Notes: a model not told the origin generated them from the letters alone. Numbered from the stretch's first letter, positions 17,206-25,230 are shown. The stretch is 46,864 nucleotides of DNA from Actinomycetes bacterium (GCA_021809805.1 JAJZKA010000009.1:1-46864), one strand, 5' to 3'. Program-made: numbers and translations.

Positions 17206-17628
17206 TCACATCATGAGCGGCAGTGCGAACCACGCCACCTTGCGCTGGCCGACGCGGCGCACGCCCCACCGGCTGGCGAGGCGGTCAACGAGCAGGAGCC
17301 CCCGGCCGGTCTCGAGCAGGAGCCCCCGGCCGGTCTCGCGCAGGAGACCCCGACCGGTCTCGCTCACGCCCGCGTGTCGAGGCGCTGCCATCGCGCATGG
17401 CGCGCCGTCCCACACCTCGACGACGAGCTCCTTGTCAGTGCGCTCGGCCACGAGGCGGACGGCGGTGCGGGCATGGAGGATGGCGTTCGTGACCAGCTCG
17501 CTCGTGAGCAGCATCGCGCAGGCGTTCAGGTCGTCGAGCTCCCAGACGGCCAGTGCGGTCTCGATGAAGCGGCGCGCCGTCTCCACCGAGTGCGGTGTGC
17601 AGTTCAGCTCCGTCTCGACGCGCGCCAC
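17206..17628 (-). CDS. GHKL-type anti-sigma/serine kinase with expanded G2 box
   Basis: A 140-residue single-domain ATPase of the RsbW/HATPase_c_2 type. The N-box is SELVTNAILHA and the G1 region VWDGAP. The G2 box normally occurs once as ETGRGLLLVDRLA, but here ETGRGLL(R/L) is repeated three times in a row, encoded by three 24-bp units, adding 16 residues beside the ATP lid. The start GTG at 17628 has TGGAGGGA upstream. A SigB/SigF-like promoter (17656-17681) lies before it, so it may belong to the stress circuit that includes the sigma factor at 36.9 kb. Whether the insertion leaves ATP binding intact is unknown. Confidence 0.82.
   Translation of the reverse strand: MARVETELNCTPHSVETARRFIETALAVWELDDLNACAMLLTSELVTNAILHARTAVRLVAERTDKELVVEVWDGAPCAMAAPRHAGVSETGRGLLRETGRGLLLETGRGLLLVDRLASRWGVRRVGQRKVAWFALPLMM
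17290..17361. repeat. 24-bp repeat, three copies, inside the GHKL kinase gene
   Basis: Two identical 24-bp units at 17290-17313 and 17314-17337 and a third with changes at 17338-17361. The length keeps the reading frame and inserts two extra copies of ETGRGLLL. Confidence 0.95.
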
Positions 17629-17655
17629 GCAGTCCCTCCATCTCGGAGGCTTCGC

Positions 17656-17681
17656 CTACCCGTTGCTTGCGGCGCACAAAC
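17656..17681 (-). promoter_or_regulatory. SigB/SigF-type promoter of the GHKL kinase gene
   Basis: On the minus strand GTTTGT (17681-17676), 14 bases, then GGGTAG (17661-17656). This equals GGTTT-N16-GGGTA, the pattern of actinobacterial SigF promoters. The predicted mRNA would start about 20 bases before the GTG and include the ribosome site. Confidence 0.6.
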
Positions 17682-17755
17682 CGAGCTCCAGGGCCAAGGC
17701 CGTGAGGCGTAGGCGCGTGACGTCGTGACCGGGACGCCGATCGCCCCTCGCGCTC

Positions 17756-17965
17756 GTGATGATCGCCGTCGCCGCTGTCCTCGGGCCCTCGGGCAGTAAG
17801 AAGACCACACAGCGACGCGTCGTCGCAGGGTGCGAACGCCTGGAGGCGGGTGCGGTCGAGGTCGGTGGCACCGCGGTGGACGATGGCAGTCGTCACGTCG
17901 CCGTGGAGCACCGTCGCATCGGGCACGTGGCGCAAGAAGACCGGCCGGATCCGCGGCGTGAGGCT
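17756..17965 (+). pseudogene. Remnant of an ABC transporter ATPase
   Basis: A 70-codon stretch reads like the first third of an ABC ATPase: VLGPSGSKKTT is a Walker A whose usual GKTT Gly has become Lys, followed by RRVVAGCERLEAGAVEVGGT and RRIGHVAQEDR, corresponding to the Q-loop region. Typical proteins read LRVIAGLERP and RRIGYVPQE. No Q-loop continuation, signature motif or Walker B follows; the frame drifts into sequence antisense to the next gene. The pattern best fits molybdate/iron/spermidine-type importers. It is a decayed fragment, not a working gene. Confidence 0.6.
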
Positions 17966-17991
17966 GGCACCGGGTCCAGCGTGGCGCGGCC

Positions 17992-18261
17992 TCAGCGTTC
18001 GCCGACAGCCCGTGCGAGCTCGTCACGCCCCATCTTGGAGCGGCCGGGGACCTCCTTGCGCTTGGCGATCTCGTAGAGCTCGGCGCGGGTCTTCGGCGCC
18101 GTTGCGCCGGTTCGCTTGCGCCGCGCGACCGCTGCGCCCTGCTTGCCGAGCGCGCTGCGGGTGCGCGCGGGCAGGTGGGCGATCGTCCGCTTGCGCTTCG
18201 AGGCGCTGATCGCCTTGTCCACGTTCTTGCGGGCCGCTCGCCGTTGTCGTTCGGTAGCCAT
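17992..18261 (-). CDS. Small basic Rho-N/SAP-like protein
   Basis: An 89-residue, strongly basic protein. The first half (RQRRAARKNVDKA through KRKRTIAHLP) is Lys/Arg-rich and probably helical. The end, KTRAELYEIAKRKEVPGRSKMGRDELARAV, has the helix-extended-helix pattern of Rho N-terminal or SAP domains that bind nucleic acid. Similar small proteins are common in actinobacteria, of unknown role. The ATG at 18261 is the only sensible start. Its function here is not known. Confidence 0.75.
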   Translation of the reverse strand: MATERQRRAARKNVDKAISASKRKRTIAHLPARTRSALGKQGAAVARRKRTGATAPKTRAELYEIAKRKEVPGRSKMGRDELARAVGER

Positions 18262-18588
18262 GTAGTGCGCGTACCCGCGCGCCCCGTGCGCCTACCGCGC
18301 GAGCTCACCGCGTCGATTGGGCAGTGGTATCGACAGGTGGTCGCGCCCTTTCTGCCCGCGGAGCCGTACGCGGCGCACCCGCCCGCGGAGCCGTACGCGG
18401 CGCACCCGCCCGCCTCGATTGCCCCTCGTCTCCGCAGTTCCCTACGCTTCGGACGGTCCGGCCAGGTTCGGCGCGTGGCGCGCCCCTGGTGTGACCAGGC
18501 GTCGAGAGTATTGACAGGTGACGGTCGGATCGCCGTGCGGCGCGCCGTCGACGCAGTGGTGTCCGAGGCGCACGGCAGCGAGGACTGG
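18262..18588. other. 327-base divergent intergenic stretch
   Basis: It lies between the Rho-N-like gene and the YbhN-like gene. It holds a 27-bp tandem repeat and a TTGACA (18511-18516) without a matching -10. No gene is supported. Confidence 0.5.
18354..18415. repeat. 27-bp tandem repeat, about 2.3 copies
   Basis: A 27-bp unit starting with GCCCGCGGAGCCGTACGCGG is repeated at 18354-18380 and 18381-18407, with a partial third copy. It lies in the leader region of the next gene. Confidence 0.85.
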
Positions 18589-19824
18589 ATGGACGAGGCT
18601 GGCGGACCGATGCGGACTCCCCCCGTCGACGGTACCGCCGCGCCCGCGGGCGGCAATGGCGGCACGCCGACGCGGCATCTCGGCAAGTGGCACTGGCCCC
18701 GGTGGCTCCCGCCCCCCAAAGTCGCCTTGGCCATCGTCATCGTGCTCGCGTTCGGCTTCCTCCTCTACCGGATCCGCGGAGACCTCGCGACCGCGTTCCA
18801 CCGCGTGCGCCCAGAGGGACTCGTGTGGCTGCCCGCAGCGTTCGCGAGCGAGATCGTGTCGTTCCTCGCGTACGCGGGGGTGCAGCGCAGGCTGCTCGTG
18901 GCAGGTGGCGTCCGCATGCCGCGTCGCACAATCGTGCGCCTGACCGTCGCCGCGACCGGGATCTCGAACCTCGTGCCCGGGGGGACCGCGCCGTCGAGCG
19001 GCTGGCTCGTCACCCAGTACCGGCGCCATGGTGTGCCGCTTCCGCTCGCGCTGTGGGTGGTGCTCGCGGGCGGGTTCGCGGCAGGGATCTCGGTGCTGTT
19101 CCTGCTCCTCGTCGGCGCGGGGATCGCAGGCGTGCTCGGCGCCTGGCCGTTCGCAGTCCTGCTGGTCCTCCTCACCGGCGCAGCCGTCGCGGGGGTGGCG
19201 ATCTCGCACCATCTCGTGGCGGTGCGGACGTGGCTCGAGCGAGAACGGCGCATCCCCTTCCTCCGCCTCGCTCGCCGGGCGGTGCAGCATGCCGGTGACG
19301 TCGGCCACTTCCGCGCCACGGTCCAAGGCGGCATCCACGTCTATGCGCTCTCGATCACGAACTGGGTCCTCGACGTCGTCGTGCTCGCCGCAGGCTTCGC
19401 AGTCCTCGCGCTACCCGTGCCCTGGCGCGCCCTGCTGTTCGCTTACGCGGCCGCACAGGTGGCAGGCGCGGTCGCACCGTTGCCCGGGGGGATCGGCTTC
19501 GTCGAGGGTGGCATGATCGGCGCGCTGACGCTCGCGGGCACCCCGGCGGGCTACGCGGTCGTCGCCACCGTCATCTACCGGCTGATCACCACGCTCGGGC
19601 TCGCCGGCATCGGCAGCCTCGCCCTCGTCTTCGTGCACCGTCGAGAGGCACGCCAGGCCGAGCTCACGGGAGCGGCGGCAGAGATCGCCGCCCGCGTGAA
19701 GCTGGAGGCGGCAGACAAGGAGACCGTGCACCCGGCAACCCAACGTGAGCGTGCCACACCGCGCCAGGCCACTGAGCGAGCCGATGCCGACGACGGAGGG
19801 ACGCCGACACCCCCTCCTCGGTGA
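18589..19824 (+). CDS. YbhN/UPF0104 (lysylphosphatidylglycerol synthase TM-domain-like) membrane protein
   Basis: A protein of about 411 residues with some eight transmembrane helices. The segment from VALAIVIVLAFGFLLY through GISNLVPGGTAPSSGWLV is typical of the flippase-like domain of MprF/AglD-type proteins (PF03706), as are PLPGGIGFVEGGM and the final helix ending in FVHRREA. It probably moves or modifies lipid-linked molecules in the membrane; the substrate is unknown. ATG 18589 is chosen for the GCGAGGA before it; the frame is open further upstream, so a longer N-terminus is possible. A charged tail of about 60 residues follows the last helix. Confidence 0.8.
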   Translation: MDEAGGPMRTPPVDGTAAPAGGNGGTPTRHLGKWHWPRWLPPPKVALAIVIVLAFGFLLYRIRGDLATAFHRVRPEGLVWLPAAFASEIVSFLAYAGVQRRLLVAGGVRMPRRTIVRLTVAATGISNLVPGGTAPSSGWLVTQYRRHGVPLPLALWVVLAGGFAAGISVLFLLLVGAGIAGVLGAWPFAVLLVLLTGAAVAGVAISHHLVAVRTWLERERRIPFLRLARRAVQHAGDVGHFRATVQGGIHVYALSITNWVLDVVVLAAGFAVLALPVPWRALLFAYAAAQVAGAVAPLPGGIGFVEGGMIGALTLAGTPAGYAVVATVIYRLITTLGLAGIGSLALVFVHRREARQAELTGAAAEIAARVKLEAADKETVHPATQRERATPRQATERADADDGGTPTPPPR

Positions 19825-19841
19825 CCGGGACTGGGTGACCG

Positions 19842-19858
19842 GGCCGGCTCAGCCGGCC
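19842..19858. terminator. GC-rich hairpin between convergent genes
   Basis: GGCCGGC (19842-19848) and GCCGGCC (19852-19858) pair over TCA, which is the stop codon of the minus-strand gene. It can end transcription of the YbhN-like gene. Confidence 0.5.
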
Positions 19859-20301
19859 TCGGCGCGGCGGGCCACGAGCACCGGGATCTCACGAGAGGTC
19901 CCCTCCTGGTACTCGGCGTAAGGGGGAAAGGCCGCCACGGCGCGCTCCCACCAGACCCTCTTCGCCTCGCCGGTGACCTCTCGGGCAACCGCGTCGAAGG
20001 GTTCGGGACCGTCCTGGATCATGAGCGCGGTGGGGTCCGCGGTGATGTTGTGGTACCAGTCGGGATGATCGGGGGCGCCGCCATTCGACGCCACCAGCGC
20101 GTACTCCCCGTCGTGCTCCACGCGCATGAGGGCGAACTTGCGGATCTTTTTCGATTTCGCTCCCCGCGTGGTCACGACGATGATACGGAGCTCCGTGTCG
20201 AGCAGCGTGTTCGCCCGCTGGCCGCCAGAGCGCTCGTACTCTGCGACCTGGTCGGCGACCCACGCCTGGCTCGAGGGTTCGTACTCTCCGACGAGGGGCA
20301 C
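19849..20301 (-). CDS. Deazaflavin (F420)-dependent nitroreductase family protein
   Basis: A 150-residue split-barrel protein of the Ddn family. The N-terminal half has LLDTELRIIVVTTRGAKSKKIRKFALMRVEHDGEYALVAS, followed by GGAPDHPDWYHNITADP, a signature of this family in mycobacteria and relatives. Members use cofactor F420 to reduce quinones or nitro compounds. The start is GTG 20301, with a -10-like TAGGGT six bases upstream and no Shine-Dalgarno, so a leaderless mRNA is likely. It is divergent from the hydroxyacyl-CoA dehydrogenase gene. It implies that the organism makes F420. Confidence 0.88.
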   Translation of the reverse strand: MPLVGEYEPSSQAWVADQVAEYERSGGQRANTLLDTELRIIVVTTRGAKSKKIRKFALMRVEHDGEYALVASNGGAPDHPDWYHNITADPTALMIQDGPEPFDAVAREVTGEAKRVWWERAVAAFPPYAEYQEGTSREIPVLVARRAEAG

Positions 20302-20307
20302 GGCTCG

Positions 20308-20313
20308 ACCCTA
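20308..20313 (-). promoter_or_regulatory. Candidate -10 of the Ddn-family gene
   Basis: TAGGGT on the minus strand followed by six bases and GTG 20301. Confidence 0.45.
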
Positions 20314-20314
20314 T

Positions 20315-20368
20315 CGTGGCGTCAGACCGATGCGCCGGCATCGCGGCGTCGCACCGATGCGCCGGCGA
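20315..20368. repeat. Imperfect 27-bp tandem duplication
   Basis: Two 27-bp units (20315-20341 and 20342-20368) share ACCGATGCGCCGGC at equivalent places. They lie in the 174-base divergent gap. Confidence 0.75.
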
Positions 20369-20475
20369 GCCCCCGCCAAGGTTCGCAGGGCCAGGCCGCC
20401 GATAGAGTGCGTTGTCGTCGAAGTCACTGTGGGCGTGGGCGGTACGCGCCGCGCGCGTATCGAAAGGAGTGCCCC

Positions 20476-21369
20476 GTGGGAGCAGACGAGATCCAGCGAG
20501 TGGGCGTGGTGGGCTGCGGGCTCATGGGTTCGGGTATCGCCGAGGTGTGCGCACGTGCGGGACGATCGGTGGTGGTGGTCGAGTCCGACGGCGCGTCGCT
20601 CGAGCGCGGTCGGCGCCGTGTCGAGTCGTCGATCAGCCGGGCACTCGCGTCGAACAAGCTGGTGGAGTCCGAGCCTGGGGAGACCCTGGCCCGCATCGAG
20701 TTCACGACGGACCTCGGGGCGCTCTTCGACCGGGAGCTGGTCGTCGAGGCAGTCGTCGAGGTCGAGGCCGACAAGGTACGGGTGTTCGAGACGCTCGACA
20801 AGGTGGTCGAGTCGCCGAACGCGCTGCTCACCTCGAACACGTCGTCCATCCCGATCATGAAGCTTGCGATGGCGACCCGTCGCCCGTCGCAGGTGGTCGG
20901 GCTGCACTTCTTCAACCCGGTCCCTGTCCTCCCTCTCGTCGAGGTCGTCGCGTCGCTCCTGAGCGGCGAGGACGCCGTGGCGCGCGCCGAGCGCTTCGCT
21001 GTCGAGGCCCTCGGCAAGCACGCCATCCGCGCCAAGGATCGGGCGGGGTTCATCGTGAACGCGCTGCTGATCCCCTACCTGCTCTCTGCGATCCGCATGA
21101 TGGAGTCGGGGTTCGCGACCGCCGAGGACATCGACACCGGCATGGTGAAGGGCTGCGCGCACCCGATGGGCCCACTCGCCCTCACCGATCTCATCGGGCT
21201 CGACACGACGATGGCGGTGGCGCACTCGCTCTACGACGAGTTCAAGGAGCCCCTCTACGCGCCGCCCCCCCTGCTCGCGCGCATGGTGGAGGCGGGTCTA
21301 TTGGGCAAGAAGTCGGGGCGCGGGTTCTTCGACTACCGCGACACCGCGTCGGCGCGCGAGACGAAGTGA
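20476..21369 (+). CDS. 3-hydroxyacyl-CoA (3-hydroxybutyryl-CoA) dehydrogenase
   Basis: A 297-residue NAD(P)-dependent dehydrogenase of the Hbd/FadB2 type, interconverting 3-hydroxyacyl-CoA and 3-oxoacyl-CoA in fatty-acid or butanoate metabolism. The dinucleotide motif is VGCGLMGSGIAE; the catalytic His lies in GLHFFNPVPVLPLVE; NTSSIPI and the C-terminal helical domain (AHPMGPLALTDLIGLD) are typical. The GTG at 20476 has GAAAGGAG upstream. The flavin reductase gene follows after 4 bases, suggesting one mRNA. Confidence 0.92.
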   Translation: MGADEIQRVGVVGCGLMGSGIAEVCARAGRSVVVVESDGASLERGRRRVESSISRALASNKLVESEPGETLARIEFTTDLGALFDRELVVEAVVEVEADKVRVFETLDKVVESPNALLTSNTSSIPIMKLAMATRRPSQVVGLHFFNPVPVLPLVEVVASLLSGEDAVARAERFAVEALGKHAIRAKDRAGFIVNALLIPYLLSAIRMMESGFATAEDIDTGMVKGCAHPMGPLALTDLIGLDTTMAVAHSLYDEFKEPLYAPPPLLARMVEAGLLGKKSGRGFFDYRDTASARETK

Positions 21370-21373
21370 GCTC

Positions 21374-21922
21374 TTGGCGTTGACGGCCGCAGCGCACGCC
21401 GAGGACGCAGGCGGCGTCGCGGCGGCCACTGTCGCTGCCGCTGGCATTGTCGGTCGCCTCGACTATCCGATGTTCGTGGTGACCGCTTGCGATGGCACCG
21501 AGCGCAGCGGCTGCCTGGCGGGGTTCGTGACGCAGTGCAGCATCGTGCCGGCCCGCTTTGTCGTGTGCATCTCCAAGGAGAACCACACCTGCGGCGTGGC
21601 GGCGCGCGCCACGGCGCTCGGCCTCCATCTGCTCGGCGAGGACCAGATCGACGTCGCGTCGCTCTTCGGCGAGCTCACCGGCGACCGCACGGACAAGTTC
21701 GACCGGGTGGCGTGGCACGAAGATCCCTCGGGCGCCCCCGTGCTCGAGGCGTGCGCCGCCTGGGTCTGCGGAAACGTCCTCGACCGAAGGGACTTCGGCG
21801 ACCATGTTGGACACCTCCTCCAGCCGTCGGCCGGAGGAGGTGGGGGCAAGGGCGGCCTGCTCCGCTACGGTCGGGCTCGCCACCTGCATCCGGGGCATCC
21901 ACCGAGGAGTCGCACCGACTGA
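21374..21922 (+). CDS. Flavin reductase-like FMN-binding protein
   Basis: A 182-residue split-barrel flavoprotein. LDYPMFVVTACDGTERSGCLAGFVTQCSIVPARFVVCISKENHT is the FMN-binding core; VLDRRDFGDHVGHLLQP is the usual second half. Members reduce free flavin for partner oxygenases or act as standalone reductases. The best start is TTG 21374, four bases after the previous stop; another TTG is at 21380. The C-terminus is Gly/Arg-rich. No partner oxygenase is adjacent. Confidence 0.82.
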   Translation: MALTAAAHAEDAGGVAAATVAAAGIVGRLDYPMFVVTACDGTERSGCLAGFVTQCSIVPARFVVCISKENHTCGVAARATALGLHLLGEDQIDVASLFGELTGDRTDKFDRVAWHEDPSGAPVLEACAAWVCGNVLDRRDFGDHVGHLLQPSAGGGGGKGGLLRYGRARHLHPGHPPRSRTD

Positions 21923-21964
21923 CTCGCAGCGCCTGTGCCCGCTCCCGGTGACCGGCCTGGCGCG

Positions 21965-23008
21965 TCAGCCGGCGCCGGCCTCAGGCTCATGGCCCTCGTC
22001 GTCGAGCACCCGGGACGCGAGTTCGTCGAGCACCCGGGACTCGAGCTGCGGCTCACCGTCGAAGGTGACCTGGACGTGCTGTTCGGGCCGGCGACGGTTC
22101 TGGTGTGCCTGCGCCGCCATCGAGCGCTGGTCGGCCTCGGTGAGCGGCGGCTGCACGATCGCTCGCGGCCAGAGACGGCGGGCGAGCACGACGTTGACCT
22201 CTGCCGAGTAGACGGTGAGCTCCGCGGCGAAGTAGAGCCAGGCGAAGAGGCCGAGCACGATGGCGAAGAGGCCGTAGATCGCGCTCTCGTCGCGCAGGTA
22301 GTGGCCGACGATCAGCTCGCCTGCGGCGAGCAGACACGTCCAGACGACACCCGCGAAGACCGCGCCGGGGACAAGACGCCGCCAGCCGACCCCGCCGGGG
22401 GTGAGGACACGGAAGGCGACGAGGTACTCCGCGCTGTTCACAACCGCCGAGCCGATCTCGCTCACCACCGCTACCGGGGGCGTCGCATGGACAAGGGTGA
22501 CGAGCGTGGTGAGCCCCGTCGACACGAGCAATCCGGTGCCCAGCACGCCGAGGAACGCCAGCGCACGCACGAGCCGCTTGGGATAGTTGGGACGCTGCGT
22601 TCCCGGCAGGTTCCACACCTGCATCATGGCGAAGATGCCGTTCTCGGCGAGCGTGAGCGAGCCCCAAAGCATGCCGGTGACCCCGATTCCGATCGCGATG
22701 ACGCTCCGATTGTCGATGGAGGTGATGTTCTTTCGCAGATCTGTCCCGACGATTGGGAACTGCTTCAGCGCGGAGTGCACCACGTCGTGGTGAAGGACCG
22801 AATGGCGGCCGACGATGAGCCCGAGGACCGTGACGAGCAATAGCAGCAGGGGGAAGACCGTCCCGAAGAGCGAGTGCGCGATCGTCGAGGTGAGCGACCC
22901 TGCGTTGTCGTCGCCGTACTTCTTGATGACCCCGAAGACGAAGCCGGGCACCGTGTGGCGTTGCTGGAAGGAGTCGACGCGCCGGATCTGGCGTTCGACG
23001 GAGTTCAT
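21965..23008 (-). CDS. YihY/BrkB family inner-membrane protein
   Basis: A protein of about 347 residues with six or so transmembrane helices of the YihY/UPF0761 class (once misnamed ribonuclease BN), of uncertain function. GSLTSTIAHSLFGTVFPLLLLLVTVLGL and the segment AIYGLFAIVLGLFAWLYFAAELTVYSAE are characteristic. The ATG at 23008, preceded by GAGGGAATGG, is preferred over the one at 23056. The hydrophilic C-terminus contains a doubled ESRVLDE(L)ASRVLDD motif from a 24-bp duplication. It sits downstream of the GHKL/SpoIIE pair on the same strand. Confidence 0.85.
   Translation of the reverse strand: MNSVERQIRRVDSFQQRHTVPGFVFGVIKKYGDDNAGSLTSTIAHSLFGTVFPLLLLLVTVLGLIVGRHSVLHHDVVHSALKQFPIVGTDLRKNITSIDNRSVIAIGIGVTGMLWGSLTLAENGIFAMMQVWNLPGTQRPNYPKRLVRALAFLGVLGTGLLVSTGLTTLVTLVHATPPVAVVSEIGSAVVNSAEYLVAFRVLTPGGVGWRRLVPGAVFAGVVWTCLLAAGELIVGHYLRDESAIYGLFAIVLGLFAWLYFAAELTVYSAEVNVVLARRLWPRAIVQPPLTEADQRSMAAQAHQNRRRPEQHVQVTFDGEPQLESRVLDELASRVLDDEGHEPEAGAG
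22000..22047. repeat. 24-bp duplication in the YihY gene tail
   Basis: CGTCGAGCACCCGGGAC occurs at 22000-22016 and again at 22024-22040, a 24-bp period that keeps the frame and doubles the SRVLD peptide. Confidence 0.8.
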
Positions 23009-23077
23009 GCGTGAACCATTCCCTCGGCCCTGGGGCGCCATGCAAGGGCCGTTCACGTCGGCGAGCGAGCGTGCTGT

Positions 23078-23449
23078 TCAGTGCCGGGTGCGCAACTCGA
23101 ACCAGACGCACTTGCCCGTCGTGCCCGACGCCGGTACGACACCCCAGGCGTCGGCGAGGGCTTCGACGATACGCAAGCCGCGGCCTCGTACGTCGGTCGG
23201 CCCCGGGTCGCGCCTGGCCGGCATGCCCGCGCCGTGGTCGCCGACGGTGATGCGAACCCCGTCGTCGAGCGTCTCCACCTTGACGACGTAGTCGGTCGCG
23301 CCATGGAGCGCCGCGTTCGTCGCGAGCTCGGAGACGACGAGACAGGCGACGTCGCAGAGATGCGAGTACGCCGGGGCCGTGGCACGTTCGACGAAGCGTC
23401 GTGCCGCCGCGATCGACGCGGGGGTCGGCGGGAGGGTCAGCTCGTCCAT
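23078..23449 (-). CDS. GHKL-type serine kinase / anti-sigma regulator
   Basis: A 123-residue single-domain ATPase of the RsbW type. All boxes are canonical: N-box VSELATNAALHG, G1 VGDHGAGMP and G2 GRGLRIVEALAD. Its start overlaps the end of the SpoIIE phosphatase gene by 13 bases, so the two are translated together. In partner-switching systems such a kinase phosphorylates an STAS antagonist, which a SpoIIE phosphatase reactivates. No STAS gene is adjacent here; the nearest is the rsbV gene at 38 kb. Confidence 0.87.
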   Translation of the reverse strand: MDELTLPPTPASIAAARRFVERATAPAYSHLCDVACLVVSELATNAALHGATDYVVKVETLDDGVRITVGDHGAGMPARRDPGPTDVRGRGLRIVEALADAWGVVPASGTTGKCVWFELRTRH

Positions 23450-25155
23450 CGCAGCTCCAAGAGGGCGATGTCGTCACGGGCATCATCTCCCGTGAGGGCC
23501 CGCACCACCTCGTCGAGCGTGTCGCTGCCGGTGTCGTCGAGGCCGATGACCGTCTGGCGCAGGCGCTCGAGGCCGACGTCGAGGTGCTCGCCGCACCGCT
23601 CCACGAGCCCGTCGGTGTAGGCGAGCAGCCGCGCCCTTGGTGGCAACGAGACGGTCACCGGGTCGTAGGAGTCCGTTCTCGAGACCCCGATCGGCGAGCC
23701 GGAACGGGTCTCGATGAACATCGCCTTCCGTTCGCCGCCGCCGTCCCATACGAGGAGCGGTGGGAGATGGCCCGCGCTCACGAGCGTCGCCTCGCGCCTC
23801 GAGACGTCGAGCTGGCCGAGGAGGACGGTCGCGAAATGCCCGTCGCGCGCGATGTCGAGGAGCGACGTGAGCTTGCCGAGGATCGTCGGCGCGCTGTCGC
23901 CCTGCGCCGCGTACGCGCGGATCGCGAAGTGCAACGAGGCCATCGCGTTCGCCGCCGGGATGCCGTGTCCCGAGACATCGCCGACCGTGAAGACCAGGTG
24001 TCGCTCGCCGCAGCGGATCACGTCGTACCAGTCGCCGCCGATGTCGGCCGTGGGATCCCCCGGGACGTAGCGTGCCGCGAGCGCGAGGCCCTCGACGGTG
24101 GGCAGGGCCTGTGGCAGGAGCGCTTGCTGGAGGCTCTGGGCGATGGTGCGCTGTTCGGAGTACAGGCGGTGGTTCTCCTGCGCGAGCCGTTCGGCAAGGC
24201 GGCGGCGGCGGGCGAGCCACTCGGTGGCCAGCACCGCGCCCACGACGAGCATCGTGCCCGTCACCGCGATGATCCATGGGAGGAGGGGCAGCACACCGCC
24301 GCCGAGCGGCGCCGTCGGCGAGTCGACGAAGAGCAGGCTCGACTGCCCGAAGGGGATGACGGCCGAGCCGGTCACCCCCGTCGACGGGAACGGGGTGGTG
24401 GCCGTGAGCAGCGCCCGGGCCGTCGGTCGCTTTCCCAGATAGATCGCGTCGCTCAGGTTCTGGAACGCCGATGTGGTGGGCGCCGTTGCGCGATGCGACG
24501 GTGAGATGGGGAGCTCGCCATAGGCGACGTAGCGCGGGGACGTGCCGACACCCTCCTCCGCGACGGCGATCTGTGGATGCGGGCCAGTGAGGATGCCCTT
24601 GACTGCCATCGACCTCGGCGCGTCGATCGTGGCGAAGAACGATGCAAGGCGCCCGGGCTCGGTGGCGAGCGCCGGCTGGCGGCCGAGGGCGAGCACCTCA
24701 CGTGCCCCGCCCGCCGTCTCGCGCCATACCGAGAAGGAGTCGAAGAGTGGATGCTGCGCATTGGTGCCCGTACCGACTTCGGGCGCCAGATAGCGGGCGA
24801 CGTCGGCGGGGGAGCCGCCCGCGTCCATGACGGCGACCGCGGTCTCGAGCGGCTGCTCGACGGTCGGGACGACCTCGCCCAACACGAGCGCGGCGTCGCG
24901 GGTCTGCACCCCGAGGAGGTGCGCTTGGGTGTGGGAGTTCACGACACCCGTGACCCACGCGAGCGCCCCGACGATCACGACCCCCGCGATCGCCACGATC
25001 ACGCTCGCCGTATGCAGGTGCCGGGCGGTCGCACCGGCGGGCGGCGCGGCGTCAAGAACTCCCGCGGCGGCCGGGAGTGTCGCATCGGAGGACGGAGGCG
25101 GCTGGCCCACGGGGGGAGCGGGGGTTGCCGGAACACGCGTAATAGTTGCAGACAC
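23437..25155 (-). CDS. Membrane-anchored SpoIIE/PP2C phosphatase with extracytoplasmic sensor
   Basis: A 572-residue receptor phosphatase. Residues 1-45 are a Pro/Ala-rich cytoplasmic lead; TM1 is about 48-70; an extracytoplasmic domain of roughly 230 residues follows, ending in TM2 near LPWIIAVTGTMLVVGAVLA; then a short coiled linker with SLQQALLPQALP, a known mark of SpoIIE phosphatases, and the catalytic domain with DIGGDWYDVI, VGDVSGHGIPAA and DDIALL supplying metal ligands. It would dephosphorylate an STAS-domain protein in response to an outside signal. The start is GTG 25155. The kinase gene overlaps its 3' end. Confidence 0.9.
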   Translation of the reverse strand: MSATITRVPATPAPPVGQPPPSSDATLPAAAGVLDAAPPAGATARHLHTASVIVAIAGVVIVGALAWVTGVVNSHTQAHLLGVQTRDAALVLGEVVPTVEQPLETAVAVMDAGGSPADVARYLAPEVGTGTNAQHPLFDSFSVWRETAGGAREVLALGRQPALATEPGRLASFFATIDAPRSMAVKGILTGPHPQIAVAEEGVGTSPRYVAYGELPISPSHRATAPTTSAFQNLSDAIYLGKRPTARALLTATTPFPSTGVTGSAVIPFGQSSLLFVDSPTAPLGGGVLPLLPWIIAVTGTMLVVGAVLATEWLARRRRLAERLAQENHRLYSEQRTIAQSLQQALLPQALPTVEGLALAARYVPGDPTADIGGDWYDVIRCGERHLVFTVGDVSGHGIPAANAMASLHFAIRAYAAQGDSAPTILGKLTSLLDIARDGHFATVLLGQLDVSRREATLVSAGHLPPLLVWDGGGERKAMFIETRSGSPIGVSRTDSYDPVTVSLPPRARLLAYTDGLVERCGEHLDVGLERLRQTVIGLDDTGSDTLDEVVRALTGDDARDDIALLELRWTS

Positions 25156-25170
25156 TACTAAAAGGGGTAG
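25145..25170 (+). promoter_or_regulatory. Candidate SigB/SigF-type promoter upstream of glucan phosphorylase
   Basis: GTTGCA (25145-25150), 14 bases, GGGTAG (25165-25170), in the 75-base divergent gap. The -10 part matches well, the -35 only partly. The spacing is identical to the promoters before the kinase at 17.6 kb and rsbV. Confidence 0.4.
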
Positions 25171-25216
25171 CGCACGGCGTGGCTGCTGCTGCTGTGGGCC
25201 TGGTCGAGACTTCCGG

Positions 25217-25222
25217 TAGCGT
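25217..25222 (+). promoter_or_regulatory. Candidate -10 near the glucan phosphorylase start
   Basis: TAGCGT stands eight bases before GTG 25231; no Shine-Dalgarno is present, which fits a near-leaderless mRNA. Confidence 0.3.
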
Positions 25223-25230
25223 CGAACCTC

